From: GCA-003244245 sp050699575
GTDB taxonomy: Bacteria > Actinomycetota > Actinomycetes > Mycobacteriales > Pseudonocardiaceae
Assembly (NCBI GenBank): GCA_050699575.1
Contig: JBOHFG010000149.1
Location: 1 to 37,084, forward strand
DNA length: 37,084 nucleotides
Reading direction: 5' to 3'
Each line of letters opens with the position of its first letter. The first letter of the stretch is position 1. The position numbers were made by a program, and so were the translations under genes. This document shows, one piece after another, positions 30,219-37,084 of the stretch. The notes under the pieces were generated by a model, which ran no database searches, was not told the origin of the DNA, and saw nothing but the letters and a program-made list of their open reading frames with translations.

Positions 30219-33200
30219 TCACGGGAGGTGCCACAACTGCACGGTCTGGTCGTCGCTGCCGGTGGCCAAGGTGTGCCCGTCCGGACTGAACGCCACCGCG
30301 TGGACGGTGTGCGTATGGCCGGTCAGGGGCGGGCCCAGGGGTGTGGGGTGGGCCGGGTCGGTCATATCCCACAGCTGCACGGTCCGGCCGCTGCCGGTGG
30401 CCAGGGTGTGCCCGTCCGGGCTGAACGCCACCGCGTGGACGGTGCTGGGGTGGCCGGTCGGCAGCGGACCCCACAGCGTGACGCGGGCCGGATCGGTCAC
30501 ATTCCACAACAGCACGGTCCGGTCGTCGCTGGCGGTAACCAAGGTGTGCCCATCCCGGCTGAACGCCACCGCGCGGACGTGGTTGCGGTGGACAGCCAGG
30601 GGCTGACCCCGCAGCGTGGGGTGGGCCGGATCGGTCACATCCCACAGCCGCACGGTCCAGTCGTCGCAGCCGGTGGCCAACGTGTGCCCATCCGCGCTGA
30701 ACACCACCGCGTGGACCGCGTTGGGGTGGCGGGGCAGGGACGCCAACGCGACGGGGTGACGGGGATCAGTGATATCCCACAATCGCACGGTGTGATCGAT
30801 GCCGCCGCTGGCCAGCGTGTGCCCATCCGGGCTGAGCCCCACCGCGCGGACGCCGTTGGTGTGATCGGTCAGGGGCGGCAACGCCACGGGGCGACGGGGA
30901 TCAGTGACCTGCCACAACCGCACGTTCTTATCAAGGCTGCCGCTGGCCAGCGTGTGCCCATCCCTGCTGAACACCACCGCCTCGACGTCGCTGATGTGAT
31001 CGGTCAGGGGTGGGCCCAGCGGGGTGGACTGGGTCGGGTCGGTCACGTCCCACAGCCGCACGGTGTGATCGGCGCTGCCGCTGGCCAGGGTGCGCCCATC
31101 CGGGCTGAACGCCACCGCGTTGACGTCCTCGGTGTGGCCGACCAGGACCGCGATCAGGGCAGGCTGGGACGGGGCGGAGTAGACCTGGTAGAGCGCGATC
31201 CCACCACCGGCCAGGCTGAGGACAAGCAGGACGACGAGGCCCCCGATGAGCTGCCGCACCCGGCGGGCGCGGCGCTGGGCCGCTTCCTGCTGGCGGGCTC
31301 GCAACGCCTGGCTGGCAGCCAGGAAGTCCTGTTCCACAGTGCCGAGGTCGCCGTGGTGGTCGAGCTCCTGGTCCCAGTCTTGGGCCACGGCCAGCGCGGT
31401 GTCACGGTAGAGGGCAGCGACGGGCCGGCCGTCGCGGTCCCATCGTTCGGCCGCGTCGGTGAGCTGCCGGTGGACGTAGAGCCCGGCGCGATCAGCGTCG
31501 ATCCAACCGCGCAGTCGTGGCCAGGCCCGGAGCAGGGCCTCATGGGTGATCTCGACGGCGTCCTCATCCGCAGTGATCAATCGGGCGCGAGTGAAGGCAT
31601 CGAACACAACCGAGGCCGCAGCCGGGTCCGGAGCATGGTCAATCAGCGTGTTTCGGTCGGCGCGCAGGCGGGTATCCGCCACGCTGTCGCCGATCTGGAT
31701 CATGCGCAGCAGCAGCCGGCGGGCGGCGTGCCGTCCGCCGGGGTCAAAGCCCTGGAACGTGGCTTCGGCGGTGGTGGCCACCGCGCCGCGGATGCCCCCG
31801 GTGGCCTGGTAACCGGCCACGGTCAGCATGCCGTTCACCCGGTGTTCCCAGGTGGCTTGCAGGGCGTGGGACAACAGCGGTAATGCCCCCGGGTCGCCGG
31901 TGCCGTTGCCCACGCCCAACTCATGTAGCAACGTCGTGACCAGCTCCGGTTCCAGGGTCAGGCCAGCAGCGTGGGCCGGACGTTCGATCGCGTCCCGCAA
32001 CTCCGCGGAGCGCATCGGGCCGAGCACGACCTGCCCGTCCTGCAGCGCCGGCAGGAGCTCCGGGTAGGCAGCGCAACGCTCATACAGATCAGCCCGCACT
32101 GCCACAACGACCAACGCGGGAGGCCCACCAGCCCCGTCGGCTGCGCCCGCCGCCGCGCACAGCGCACGGATGAAGATCTGGCGGTCCTGGTCCTCGGGAC
32201 ACCGCAAGAAGGTCTCCTCGAACTGGTCCACCACCAGGACCACCCGCGCCCCGCTGATCTCACCGCCACCAGCCCAGGCCACTAGGGCACGCCGGACAGT
32301 GGTGGCACACCCGTCCGGGTCGGCCACCAAATCCGCAAGCACCACATCTGGTTGCGCCCCGGCGAACCGGGCCAGGTGGGCGGCCAGCTCACCAACCGGG
32401 TCCGAGGTCGGGGTGAGCAGCAGGCGCGGCCACATACGTGAGCCGGGCACCAGCAGAGCGCCGGCGGACAGCGCCGGCAGCAGGCCCGCCCGTAGCAACG
32501 AGGACTTCCCCGACCCCGACGCACCTACCAGCACCAGCGGACGCGCCTGGTCCAGGCGAGCGGCCAGCCGACCCACTAGTTCGGTGGTCACCCGTTCCCG
32601 GCCGAAGAACCACTGGGCGTCGTCAGCCTGAAACGCCGCCAATCCTGGGTAGGGGCACACATCGTCGCCCGCTGGCACGACTGGGTTCTGGTCCGGGTGG
32701 GCAGCCTCGGGTGGGCGGTAAGCGGGGTTCGGGGCGAGCACCAGGTCGTCGATCCACTCGCTGGCGCGGCGGTGCGGCTTGGGGAAACCACGCGCGGGTA
32801 AGACCCGATTCAGGTATTGGAAGGCGTGGCGCAGCGTCAGCAGCGGGGGTCCGTCCGGGTCCCCCCGGGTGAGCAACCCGATGAGCTCCCCGGTGAACGC
32901 GGTGTGCCTGGCCCCGGGCGGGGCGATCGCTACCTCCTCGGGTGCGGCCGAGGTCAGCACGTACCCGCCGTGGACCTGCGTCAGGTCCACGGCCACGGCG
33001 CTGCCCAGCACACCTACCGCTCGGCCGGAAAAACAACAGTCGAGGACCACGATGATCGACCGGGCCGGGCTCTGCAGCAGCGAGGTACGCACCGCGGTGT
33101 ACGCCAACGCGGTGTAGGCGAGCAGCTCGGGCTGCTGATCCGTGGGCGTGGTGGCCAGGTACAACTCCCCACCGAGGCTGAGCAACCCGTGCCCGACGTA

Positions 33201-33446
33201 ACAGACCAGCAACACGTCCTGGGCTTGCTTGGCGCTTTCGGCCACCATGCGCCCCACCTCAAGAGGCGTCAGTGGATCAGCAATCACTCGCACGTTGCTG
33301 CCCGCCATACCGCACTGCTGGACCAATACCTGCTCCAGATCGACCAGTGTGGTGCGCACCGCAGGGATATCCGGCAACCCGGCCGCATGCGTGCCAGTCC
33401 CAATCAGCACAGCCCGCGCCCCCGAACCACTCAAAGCTGGCGTCAC
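30219..33446 (-). CDS. Caspase-STAND NTPase-transmembrane-WD40 protein (candidate conflict/cell-death protein)
   Basis: The 1075-residue protein is built from four parts. A caspase-like peptidase (about 10-235) has His86 in CYVGHGLL and Cys138 in VVLDCCFSGRA, the usual metacaspase dyad positions. A STAND-type ATPase (about 265-730) begins CPYPGLAAF and FFGRERV, with Walker A GASGSGKSS (Lys314) and Walker B VVLVVDQFEETF. One membrane helix follows (IGGLVVLLVLSLAGGGIALY, about 740-760). Seven C-terminal WD40 repeats complete it. Such proteins are thought to be NTP-driven sensors in which the propeller detects a trigger and the protease executes. The start is GTG 33446 with a poorly spaced ribosome site. 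No adjacent substrate gene is obvious. Confidence 0.92.
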   Translation of the reverse strand: MTPALSGSGARAVLIGTGTHAAGLPDIPAVRTTLVDLEQVLVQQCGMAGSNVRVIADPLTPLEVGRMVAESAKQAQDVLLVCYVGHGLLSLGGELYLATTPTDQQPELLAYTALAYTAVRTSLLQSPARSIIVVLDCCFSGRAVGVLGSAVAVDLTQVHGGYVLTSAAPEEVAIAPPGARHTAFTGELIGLLTRGDPDGPPLLTLRHAFQYLNRVLPARGFPKPHRRASEWIDDLVLAPNPAYRPPEAAHPDQNPVVPAGDDVCPYPGLAAFQADDAQWFFGRERVTTELVGRLAARLDQARPLVLVGASGSGKSSLLRAGLLPALSAGALLVPGSRMWPRLLLTPTSDPVGELAAHLARFAGAQPDVVLADLVADPDGCATTVRRALVAWAGGGEISGARVVLVVDQFEETFLRCPEDQDRQIFIRALCAAAGAADGAGGPPALVVVAVRADLYERCAAYPELLPALQDGQVVLGPMRSAELRDAIERPAHAAGLTLEPELVTTLLHELGVGNGTGDPGALPLLSHALQATWEHRVNGMLTVAGYQATGGIRGAVATTAEATFQGFDPGGRHAARRLLLRMIQIGDSVADTRLRADRNTLIDHAPDPAAASVVFDAFTRARLITADEDAVEITHEALLRAWPRLRGWIDADRAGLYVHRQLTDAAERWDRDGRPVAALYRDTALAVAQDWDQELDHHGDLGTVEQDFLAASQALRARQQEAAQRRARRVRQLIGGLVVLLVLSLAGGGIALYQVYSAPSQPALIAVLVGHTEDVNAVAFSPDGRTLASGSADHTVRLWDVTDPTQSTPLGPPLTDHISDVEAVVFSRDGHTLASGSLDKNVRLWQVTDPRRPVALPPLTDHTNGVRAVGLSPDGHTLASGGIDHTVRLWDITDPRHPVALASLPRHPNAVHAVVFSADGHTLATGCDDWTVRLWDVTDPAHPTLRGQPLAVHRNHVRAVAFSRDGHTLVTASDDRTVLLWNVTDPARVTLWGPLPTGHPSTVHAVAFSPDGHTLATGSGRTVQLWDMTDPAHPTPLGPPLTGHTHTVHAVAFSPDGHTLATGSDDQTVQLWHLP
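30222..31136 (-). repeat. Seven WD40 repeat units coded in tandem (about 135-138 nt each)
   Basis: Each unit encodes 45-46 residues of the pattern H-x4-V-x-A-V-x-F-S-x-DGHTLA(S/T)G-x2-D-x-TVRLW-x-V-TDP. Seven units make one complete propeller. Units 3 to 7 are especially alike at DNA level (GTGTGCCCATCC recurs). Unit 6 lacks one residue before its RTVQLW strand, and unit 7 stops after QLWHLP. High unit identity favours recombination and repertoire change. Confidence 0.88.
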
Positions 33447-33460
33447 TCCACCCAGCTTTC

Positions 33461-33524
33461 CGCATTCAGCTGGCTCCGCGGGGTTAATGGGGCCTGGTTT
33501 ACCCCGCGGAGCCCGCTGAATGCG
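33461..33524. terminator. 24-bp inverted repeat hairpin after the class V aminotransferase
   Basis: The left arm 33461-33484 and the right arm 33501-33524 (CGCATTCAGC-N-GGCTCCGCGGGG type) are reverse complements except for one G-U pair, with a 16-nt loop. The right arm abuts the aminotransferase stop at 33525 (minus strand) and the element lies 14 nt before the caspase-STAND start. It therefore probably separates the two transcripts. Confidence 0.65.
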
Positions 33525-34649
33525 TCACAGCAGTGAGGTGAGGGCGCCGAGGAGGGTGGTGAGGGGACGGGTTTGGGCGTTGTGGCCCATGAGGCCGATT
33601 CGCCAGCCTGCGCCAGCCAGCGGGCCCAGGCCGCCACCGACCTCGATACCGAAGTTCTCCCGCAACGCCTTGCGGCCCGCAACGTCGACCATGCCCTCCG
33701 GTAGCCGGGCGGCGGTGAGCTGCGGTAACCGGTGGCCCTGCGCGGCGAACACCTCGAAACCGTACTCGGGCAGCGTCGCCTGCAGCTGCTCGCCAACCCG
33801 GGCATGCCGCTCCCACACCGCAGGAAGGCCCTCTGCCAGCAACCGCCCCAGACCCGCGTGCACCGCGGCGATCAAGGTGGAGCTTGCTGTGTGGTGGTAG
33901 CGCGGAGGATCGCCCTGGTAGTAGGCGTCCAGCAAGCTCAGGTCCAGGTAGAACGAGCAGACCGGCCGGTCCCGGTCCCGAATCCGCTGCACGGCCCGCT
34001 CGGACAGCGTCACCGGCGCGATTCCCGACGGCGCACCCAGGCATTTCTGGGTCGCTGAGTAGCAGGCATCGACGCCCCAGGCGTCCACCTCGACCGGGAT
34101 CCCGCCCAACGAGGTGACGGTGTCTACCAGCAGCAACGTGCCGGTGTCCTGCAACTCACGCAGCGGGGCAATCTCGTTGCGCACCCCGGTGGAAGTCTCG
34201 GCGTGCACCACCGCCACCAACCGGGCCTGCGGCGCGGCGCGCTGGGCGTCGAGCAGCTGTTCCGGGTCCAGGGCACGGCCCCAGGGCGCGTGCACGGCCT
34301 GCACCTGAGCGCCCATCCGGCGGGCCACCTCACCCAGCCGCTCACCGAAGTAGCCGTTCACCCCGACAATGGCCAGCTCGCCCGGCTCCAGCAGACTGGC
34401 CAGGCAAGCTTCCATCCCCGCCGACCCGGTACCGCTGACCGGCAGGGTGAGACGGTTGCGGGTGCCGAACACGGTCCGCAACCTTTGCGCGGTGTCCGCC
34501 ACCAGGGCGAGGAACTCGGGATCCAGGTGCCCGAGCACCGGCCGGGTCAACGCCTCGATGGCCTCGGGGTAGGGATTGGACGGGCCTGGCCCGAGGAGCA
34601 GCCGCTCAGAGTGCACCACTGGATCGTGCCACGCCTGTCGTAGTGTCAC
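33525..34649 (-). CDS. Class V PLP aminotransferase (alanine-glyoxylate/serine-pyruvate type)
   Basis: The 374-residue enzyme has the family start LLLGPGPSNPYPEA, the cofactor phosphate-binding SGTGSAGMEA, and VDTVTSLGGIPVEVD with the ring-stacking Asp. The Schiff-base Lys202 lies in YSATQKCLGAPSG, and HHTASSTLI with a C-terminal GWRIGLMGHNA completes the match. These marks fit alanine-glyoxylate or serine-pyruvate aminotransferases. I chose GTG 34649 because the 42-residue upstream extension is antisense to the divergent hydrolase and unlike the family. The gap to the hydrolase start is then only 4 nt. A strong hairpin follows the stop. Confidence 0.9.
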   Translation of the reverse strand: MTLRQAWHDPVVHSERLLLGPGPSNPYPEAIEALTRPVLGHLDPEFLALVADTAQRLRTVFGTRNRLTLPVSGTGSAGMEACLASLLEPGELAIVGVNGYFGERLGEVARRMGAQVQAVHAPWGRALDPEQLLDAQRAAPQARLVAVVHAETSTGVRNEIAPLRELQDTGTLLLVDTVTSLGGIPVEVDAWGVDACYSATQKCLGAPSGIAPVTLSERAVQRIRDRDRPVCSFYLDLSLLDAYYQGDPPRYHHTASSTLIAAVHAGLGRLLAEGLPAVWERHARVGEQLQATLPEYGFEVFAAQGHRLPQLTAARLPEGMVDVAGRKALRENFGIEVGGGLGPLAGAGWRIGLMGHNAQTRPLTTLLGALTSLL

Positions 34650-34653
34650 CGCG

Positions 34654-35460
34654 ATGGACAGTGTGCAGCAGTGGCCGGTCGACGCGGTGGCCGTCGCCGT
34701 GGTGGACGCCTCCGGTGTCGTGGTGGACCGCCACGGGCCGCAGGACCAGCCGTTCCAGCTCGCCTCAGTGACCAAGCTGCTCTCCGCCTACGCGGTGCTG
34801 CTGGCAGTGCAGGAAGGGGCGCTGGACTGGGACCTCCCCGCTGGGCCGCCGGGCGCCACGGTGCGCCACCTGCTCGCGCACACCTCCGGGCTGGCGTACG
34901 ACACGCCACAGGTCTCGGCGGCTCCGGGAACCCAACGGATCTACTCCAACACTGGGTTCGTCGCGCTGGCCGACGCGGTGGCGTCGTCATCCGGTATTCG
35001 CTTCGCGGACTACCTGACCGAAGGGCTGTTCCAGCCACTGGGGATGTCCTCGTCGCAGTTGGTGGGCTCCGCCGCGGCCGGCGTGGTGTCCACCTGCGCG
35101 GACCTGGCCCGCTTCGCCGCGGAGCTGCAGGCACCGACACTGCTGGCGCCGCAGATCCTGGCCGAGGCGACCCAGGTGACCTACCCCGGGCTGGACGGCC
35201 TACTGCCCGGCTTCGGCATGCAACGTCCCAACGACTGGGGACTGGGCTTCGAGCTGCGGGACCACAAAAGTCCACACTGGACGGGTAGCCGGAACTCCCC
35301 GGAGACTTTCGGCCACTTCGGGCGGTCCGGGACGTTCCTGTGGGTGGACCCGATAGCCGGCGCGGCCTGCATCGCACTCACCGCTCGCGACTTCGGCCCC
35401 TGGGCCCGCGACGCCTGGCCGCTGTTCAGCGACGAGGTGCTCACTAACCTGGTCTCCTGA
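34654..35460 (+). CDS. Serine hydrolase of the beta-lactamase/DD-peptidase-like family
   Basis: The 268-residue protein shows the class C beta-lactamase/esterase pattern: SxxK in LASVTKLL (Ser38, Lys41), the YSN motif in IYSNTGF (Tyr97) and HFG in GHFGRSGTF near the C-terminus, in place of KTG. RHLLAHTSGL is the usual helix after the nucleophile. No signal peptide is seen, so it may act in the cytoplasm on an ester or peptide substrate and not on cell wall. The start is ATG 34654. Its 3' end overlaps the convergent flavoprotein remnant by 17 nt. Confidence 0.9.
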   Translation: MDSVQQWPVDAVAVAVVDASGVVVDRHGPQDQPFQLASVTKLLSAYAVLLAVQEGALDWDLPAGPPGATVRHLLAHTSGLAYDTPQVSAAPGTQRIYSNTGFVALADAVASSSGIRFADYLTEGLFQPLGMSSSQLVGSAAAGVVSTCADLARFAAELQAPTLLAPQILAEATQVTYPGLDGLLPGFGMQRPNDWGLGFELRDHKSPHWTGSRNSPETFGHFGRSGTFLWVDPIAGAACIALTARDFGPWARDAWPLFSDEVLTNLVS

Positions 35461-35813
35461 AGCTCTCTTCCAAAGCCCGAAGCGGCAGGTCCCCATCATA
35501 TGGTCGACCACCGGTACCCGGCGGTCCGGGCTCATAGACACCAGGGCCGTAAAGCACCGTGACACCCATCTCCCGCAGAGCCTCAACGCTCCACGTGAAC
35601 GCTGGGTGGGCAGCCTGAGCATTGTTCAACCACAAAACCAGTGAGCTGTTCCAGCACTGCTCGGTCAATGAACTTCACCGCCTCAGGTGTAGGGATAACG
35701 CAGACCGTCCAGCCCCGGCCTTAAGCACGGCTGATGAGTTCATTGATGTGCTGGGCCCGTGGGGAAGCGCACACAATGAGGTAGAGCACGCGACGTGCTT
35801 CCGGCTCAGCCAT
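35444..35813 (-). pseudogene. Decayed flavoprotein gene (in-frame stop plus internal deletion)
   Basis: Reading from ATG 35813, the frame gives RRVLYLIVCASPRAQHINEL as in the start of actinomycete flavoproteins (PF02441 type, related to phosphopantothenoylcysteine decarboxylase). It hits TAA at 35723-35721, then continues in the same frame with RGWTVCVIPTPEAVKFID and VLEQLTG. Near 35630 the frame shifts to the C-terminal part, LNNAQAAHPAFTWSVEALRE and TVLYGPGVYEPGPPGTGG, ending at 35444. The FMN-binding middle (roughly 55-60 codons) is missing. The total of 370 nt compares with about 550-600 for intact genes. The ATG overlaps the regulator stop, so the pair was once an operon. Confidence 0.8.
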
Positions 35814-37065
35814 CCGCCAGTCCGATACGCGCCGCGAGCTGATCCAGCTCCGGGGTGTGGCCCACTGAGCTGCGGCGAAGATCTTCGACCAGGTCGATGG
35901 CCAGGGGACGGCAGCGTATCTCGTCCGGGAACAGGCTCTCGGCTGTGAGCAGCGTGCTGACAGCGTCATCGTGATGACCAGCAAGACTATGGCCCCGGGC
36001 AACGTCGAGATAGTAACAGGCGCGCCGCTCCTTGGGCAGCCGGGCGAGACCATCCGTGGCGATGTGACCGGCGGCACTGACGGTACGAGCGCCGTCACCG
36101 TGGTAAAGCAAGACGGCAAGGTGATGCAAGTGGACATTGGTCGGACCGAAAGCGGTAAAACGCTCGTTGCCATCGCAACCAAGCTGACGGGCGACACTGT
36201 GGCCTTCCGCTAGCAAGCCACAAGCTACCGAGTGTTTGTCAGCACGAGCGGCGACTACCGCTCCCCTGAGGAACAGCATCCCGTAGCACGACAGGTACGC
36301 CGATGAGCCGGTACCTCGACCGGGCTCCAGACGGGCAATATCGGCCCGCACGAGTTCGAGCGCTTGATCATAGTGGCTCATGAACATGAGCACTCCAGCA
36401 ACCCGACGGGTCGCATCACTGATCAGTAAGCTGTCACCGATCTCCTCGGCAAGCACGAAACCCCGCTCAGCAGCTAGCCAAGCGAGATCAAATTCGTCGA
36501 GCTTCTGGAGCGTCGAGGCCGTCACCTGGTAGGCCTGGGACAGTAACGTGCGGGCACGTCGTGCCTGATCGTCCGCACCCGGATAGGCAGCAATGGCGGT
36601 CTGCGCGGTGGTGAGCAGGCGGGGCAACGTCCGACCAAGCAACGGCCAGTGCGCATTCTGGAAGACGGTCCAGGCGTAGATGACCTGCTTGCTGAGCCGG
36701 TCAAGGTCCGGTGGTTCGGACATCTCAGGAGGCGGGGGCACAAACACCCGGCTGATGGCTTGGTAGGACTGCAATGCCTCACGGATCGCGGAAATCTCGA
36801 AGAGATCGAGGCAGTGCCGGGCCTGGCGGATCTCGCTGATATCGGTCAGCGTCTCGACCGACACGTGGAGAACCTCGGCCACCCGTTCCAGCATCGGCAG
36901 GCGAAGCAGGCCGCGTTCACCGCTCTCCACCTTGTCCACCCAGCTCAGTGACCGTTCGCAGAGGTCAGCGAACCGCTGGCGGGTGAAGTTACGGCGGGCC
37001 CGCCACTGTGCCACCCGCCGGCCGATCTCCCGCCGTCGCTCGCTGCCATCGTCGGTTACCACCAC
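35806..37065 (-). CDS. XRE-family helix-turn-helix regulator with C-terminal TPR-like region
   Basis: The 419-residue regulator has an N-terminal Cro/C1-type helix-turn-helix (about 12-72: REIGRRVAQWRARRNFTRQR, WVDKVESGERGLLRLP). A long helical, tetratricopeptide-like region follows (about 100-400: DLAWLAAERGFVLAEEIGDS, SHYDQALELVRADIARLEPG). This size and layout are common in Pseudonocardiales and Streptomyces, often paired with a flavoprotein gene, here the pseudogene at 35444-35813. I chose GTG 37065 because GGAG lies 6 nt upstream; TTG 37077 would overlap that site. Targets and ligand are unknown. Confidence 0.88.
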   Translation of the reverse strand: MVVTDDGSERRREIGRRVAQWRARRNFTRQRFADLCERSLSWVDKVESGERGLLRLPMLERVAEVLHVSVETLTDISEIRQARHCLDLFEISAIREALQSYQAISRVFVPPPPEMSEPPDLDRLSKQVIYAWTVFQNAHWPLLGRTLPRLLTTAQTAIAAYPGADDQARRARTLLSQAYQVTASTLQKLDEFDLAWLAAERGFVLAEEIGDSLLISDATRRVAGVLMFMSHYDQALELVRADIARLEPGRGTGSSAYLSCYGMLFLRGAVVAARADKHSVACGLLAEGHSVARQLGCDGNERFTAFGPTNVHLHHLAVLLYHGDGARTVSAAGHIATDGLARLPKERRACYYLDVARGHSLAGHHDDAVSTLLTAESLFPDEIRCRPLAIDLVEDLRRSSVGHTPELDQLAARIGLADG

Positions 37066-37084
37066 GTTGCTCTCCAAGCTCTCA

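Noticed and set aside
29323..30645. A 440-codon minus-strand frame spanning the DUF190/caspase gap
   Set aside because: It overlaps the DUF190 gene antisense and the WD40 region in another frame. The 214-nt gap 30005-30218 shows no protein-like signal of its own.
30222..31136. Possible CRISPR-like or satellite repeat array
   Set aside because: The period of about 135-138 nt is in frame and every unit encodes a WD40 blade; there are no short repeats with unique spacers.
30228..31883. A 551-codon plus-strand frame with repeated segments
   Set aside because: Its repeats are the reverse complement of the WD40 units of the minus-strand gene. The opposite strand encodes a coherent propeller, so this frame is a shadow.

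Overview
The window comes from a GC-rich actinomycete. The nearest fit is the order Pseudonocardiales, because the small CxxC protein at 2078-2332, the secreted protein at 27251-27982 and the XRE-TPR/flavoprotein pair at the right end resemble families I know from that order; this assignment is an inference. Both flanks carry a core actinobacterial gene order that matches the Mycobacterium tuberculosis Rv0476-Rv0490 region: senX3 (partial, 1-928), gpmA, ybjN-like, mshA, murB and a DUF2505 gene on the left, and a DUF2516 gene on the right.

Between these two core blocks (6192 to about 23855) sits a type II (aromatic) polyketide cluster. The minus-strand operon runs ACP, fused acetyl-CoA carboxylase carboxyltransferase, biotin carrier protein, biotin carboxylase, MaoC-like dehydratase, di-domain aromatase/cyclase. 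The plus strand runs KAS III priming synthase, KS-alpha, KS-beta (chain length factor), a metallo-beta-lactamase-fold hydrolase, two SnoaL/NTF2-like proteins, two O-methyltransferases and a P450. A SARP activator and a cytosolic NarL-type two-component system close the cluster. The inferred pathway is: the carboxylase makes malonyl-CoA, KAS III primes, KS/CLF and ACP extend, the aromatase folds and aromatises the first ring, and the cyclase-like proteins, methyltransferases and P450 tailor the product. No ketoreductase, malonyltransferase, phosphopantetheinyl transferase or exporter is visible, so these must come from elsewhere.

From 24293 to 30004 lie housekeeping and membrane genes: DUF2516, DUF445, a DapC-like aminotransferase, a secreted proline/valine-rich protein, and a fluoride-export operon (two crcB genes followed by a triple-DUF190 gene). 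A weak cation-efflux gene remnant lies at 24149-24292.

From 30219 to the right end the content looks more accessory. There is a 1075-residue caspase-STAND ATPase-transmembrane-WD40 protein (a candidate conflict or cell-death protein), a class V aminotransferase divergent from a serine beta-lactamase-like hydrolase, and an XRE-TPR regulator overlapping a decayed flavoprotein gene that carries an in-frame stop and an internal deletion. Several strong inverted repeats mark gene ends: 2010-2076, 24621-24679, 28104-28179 and 33461-33524.
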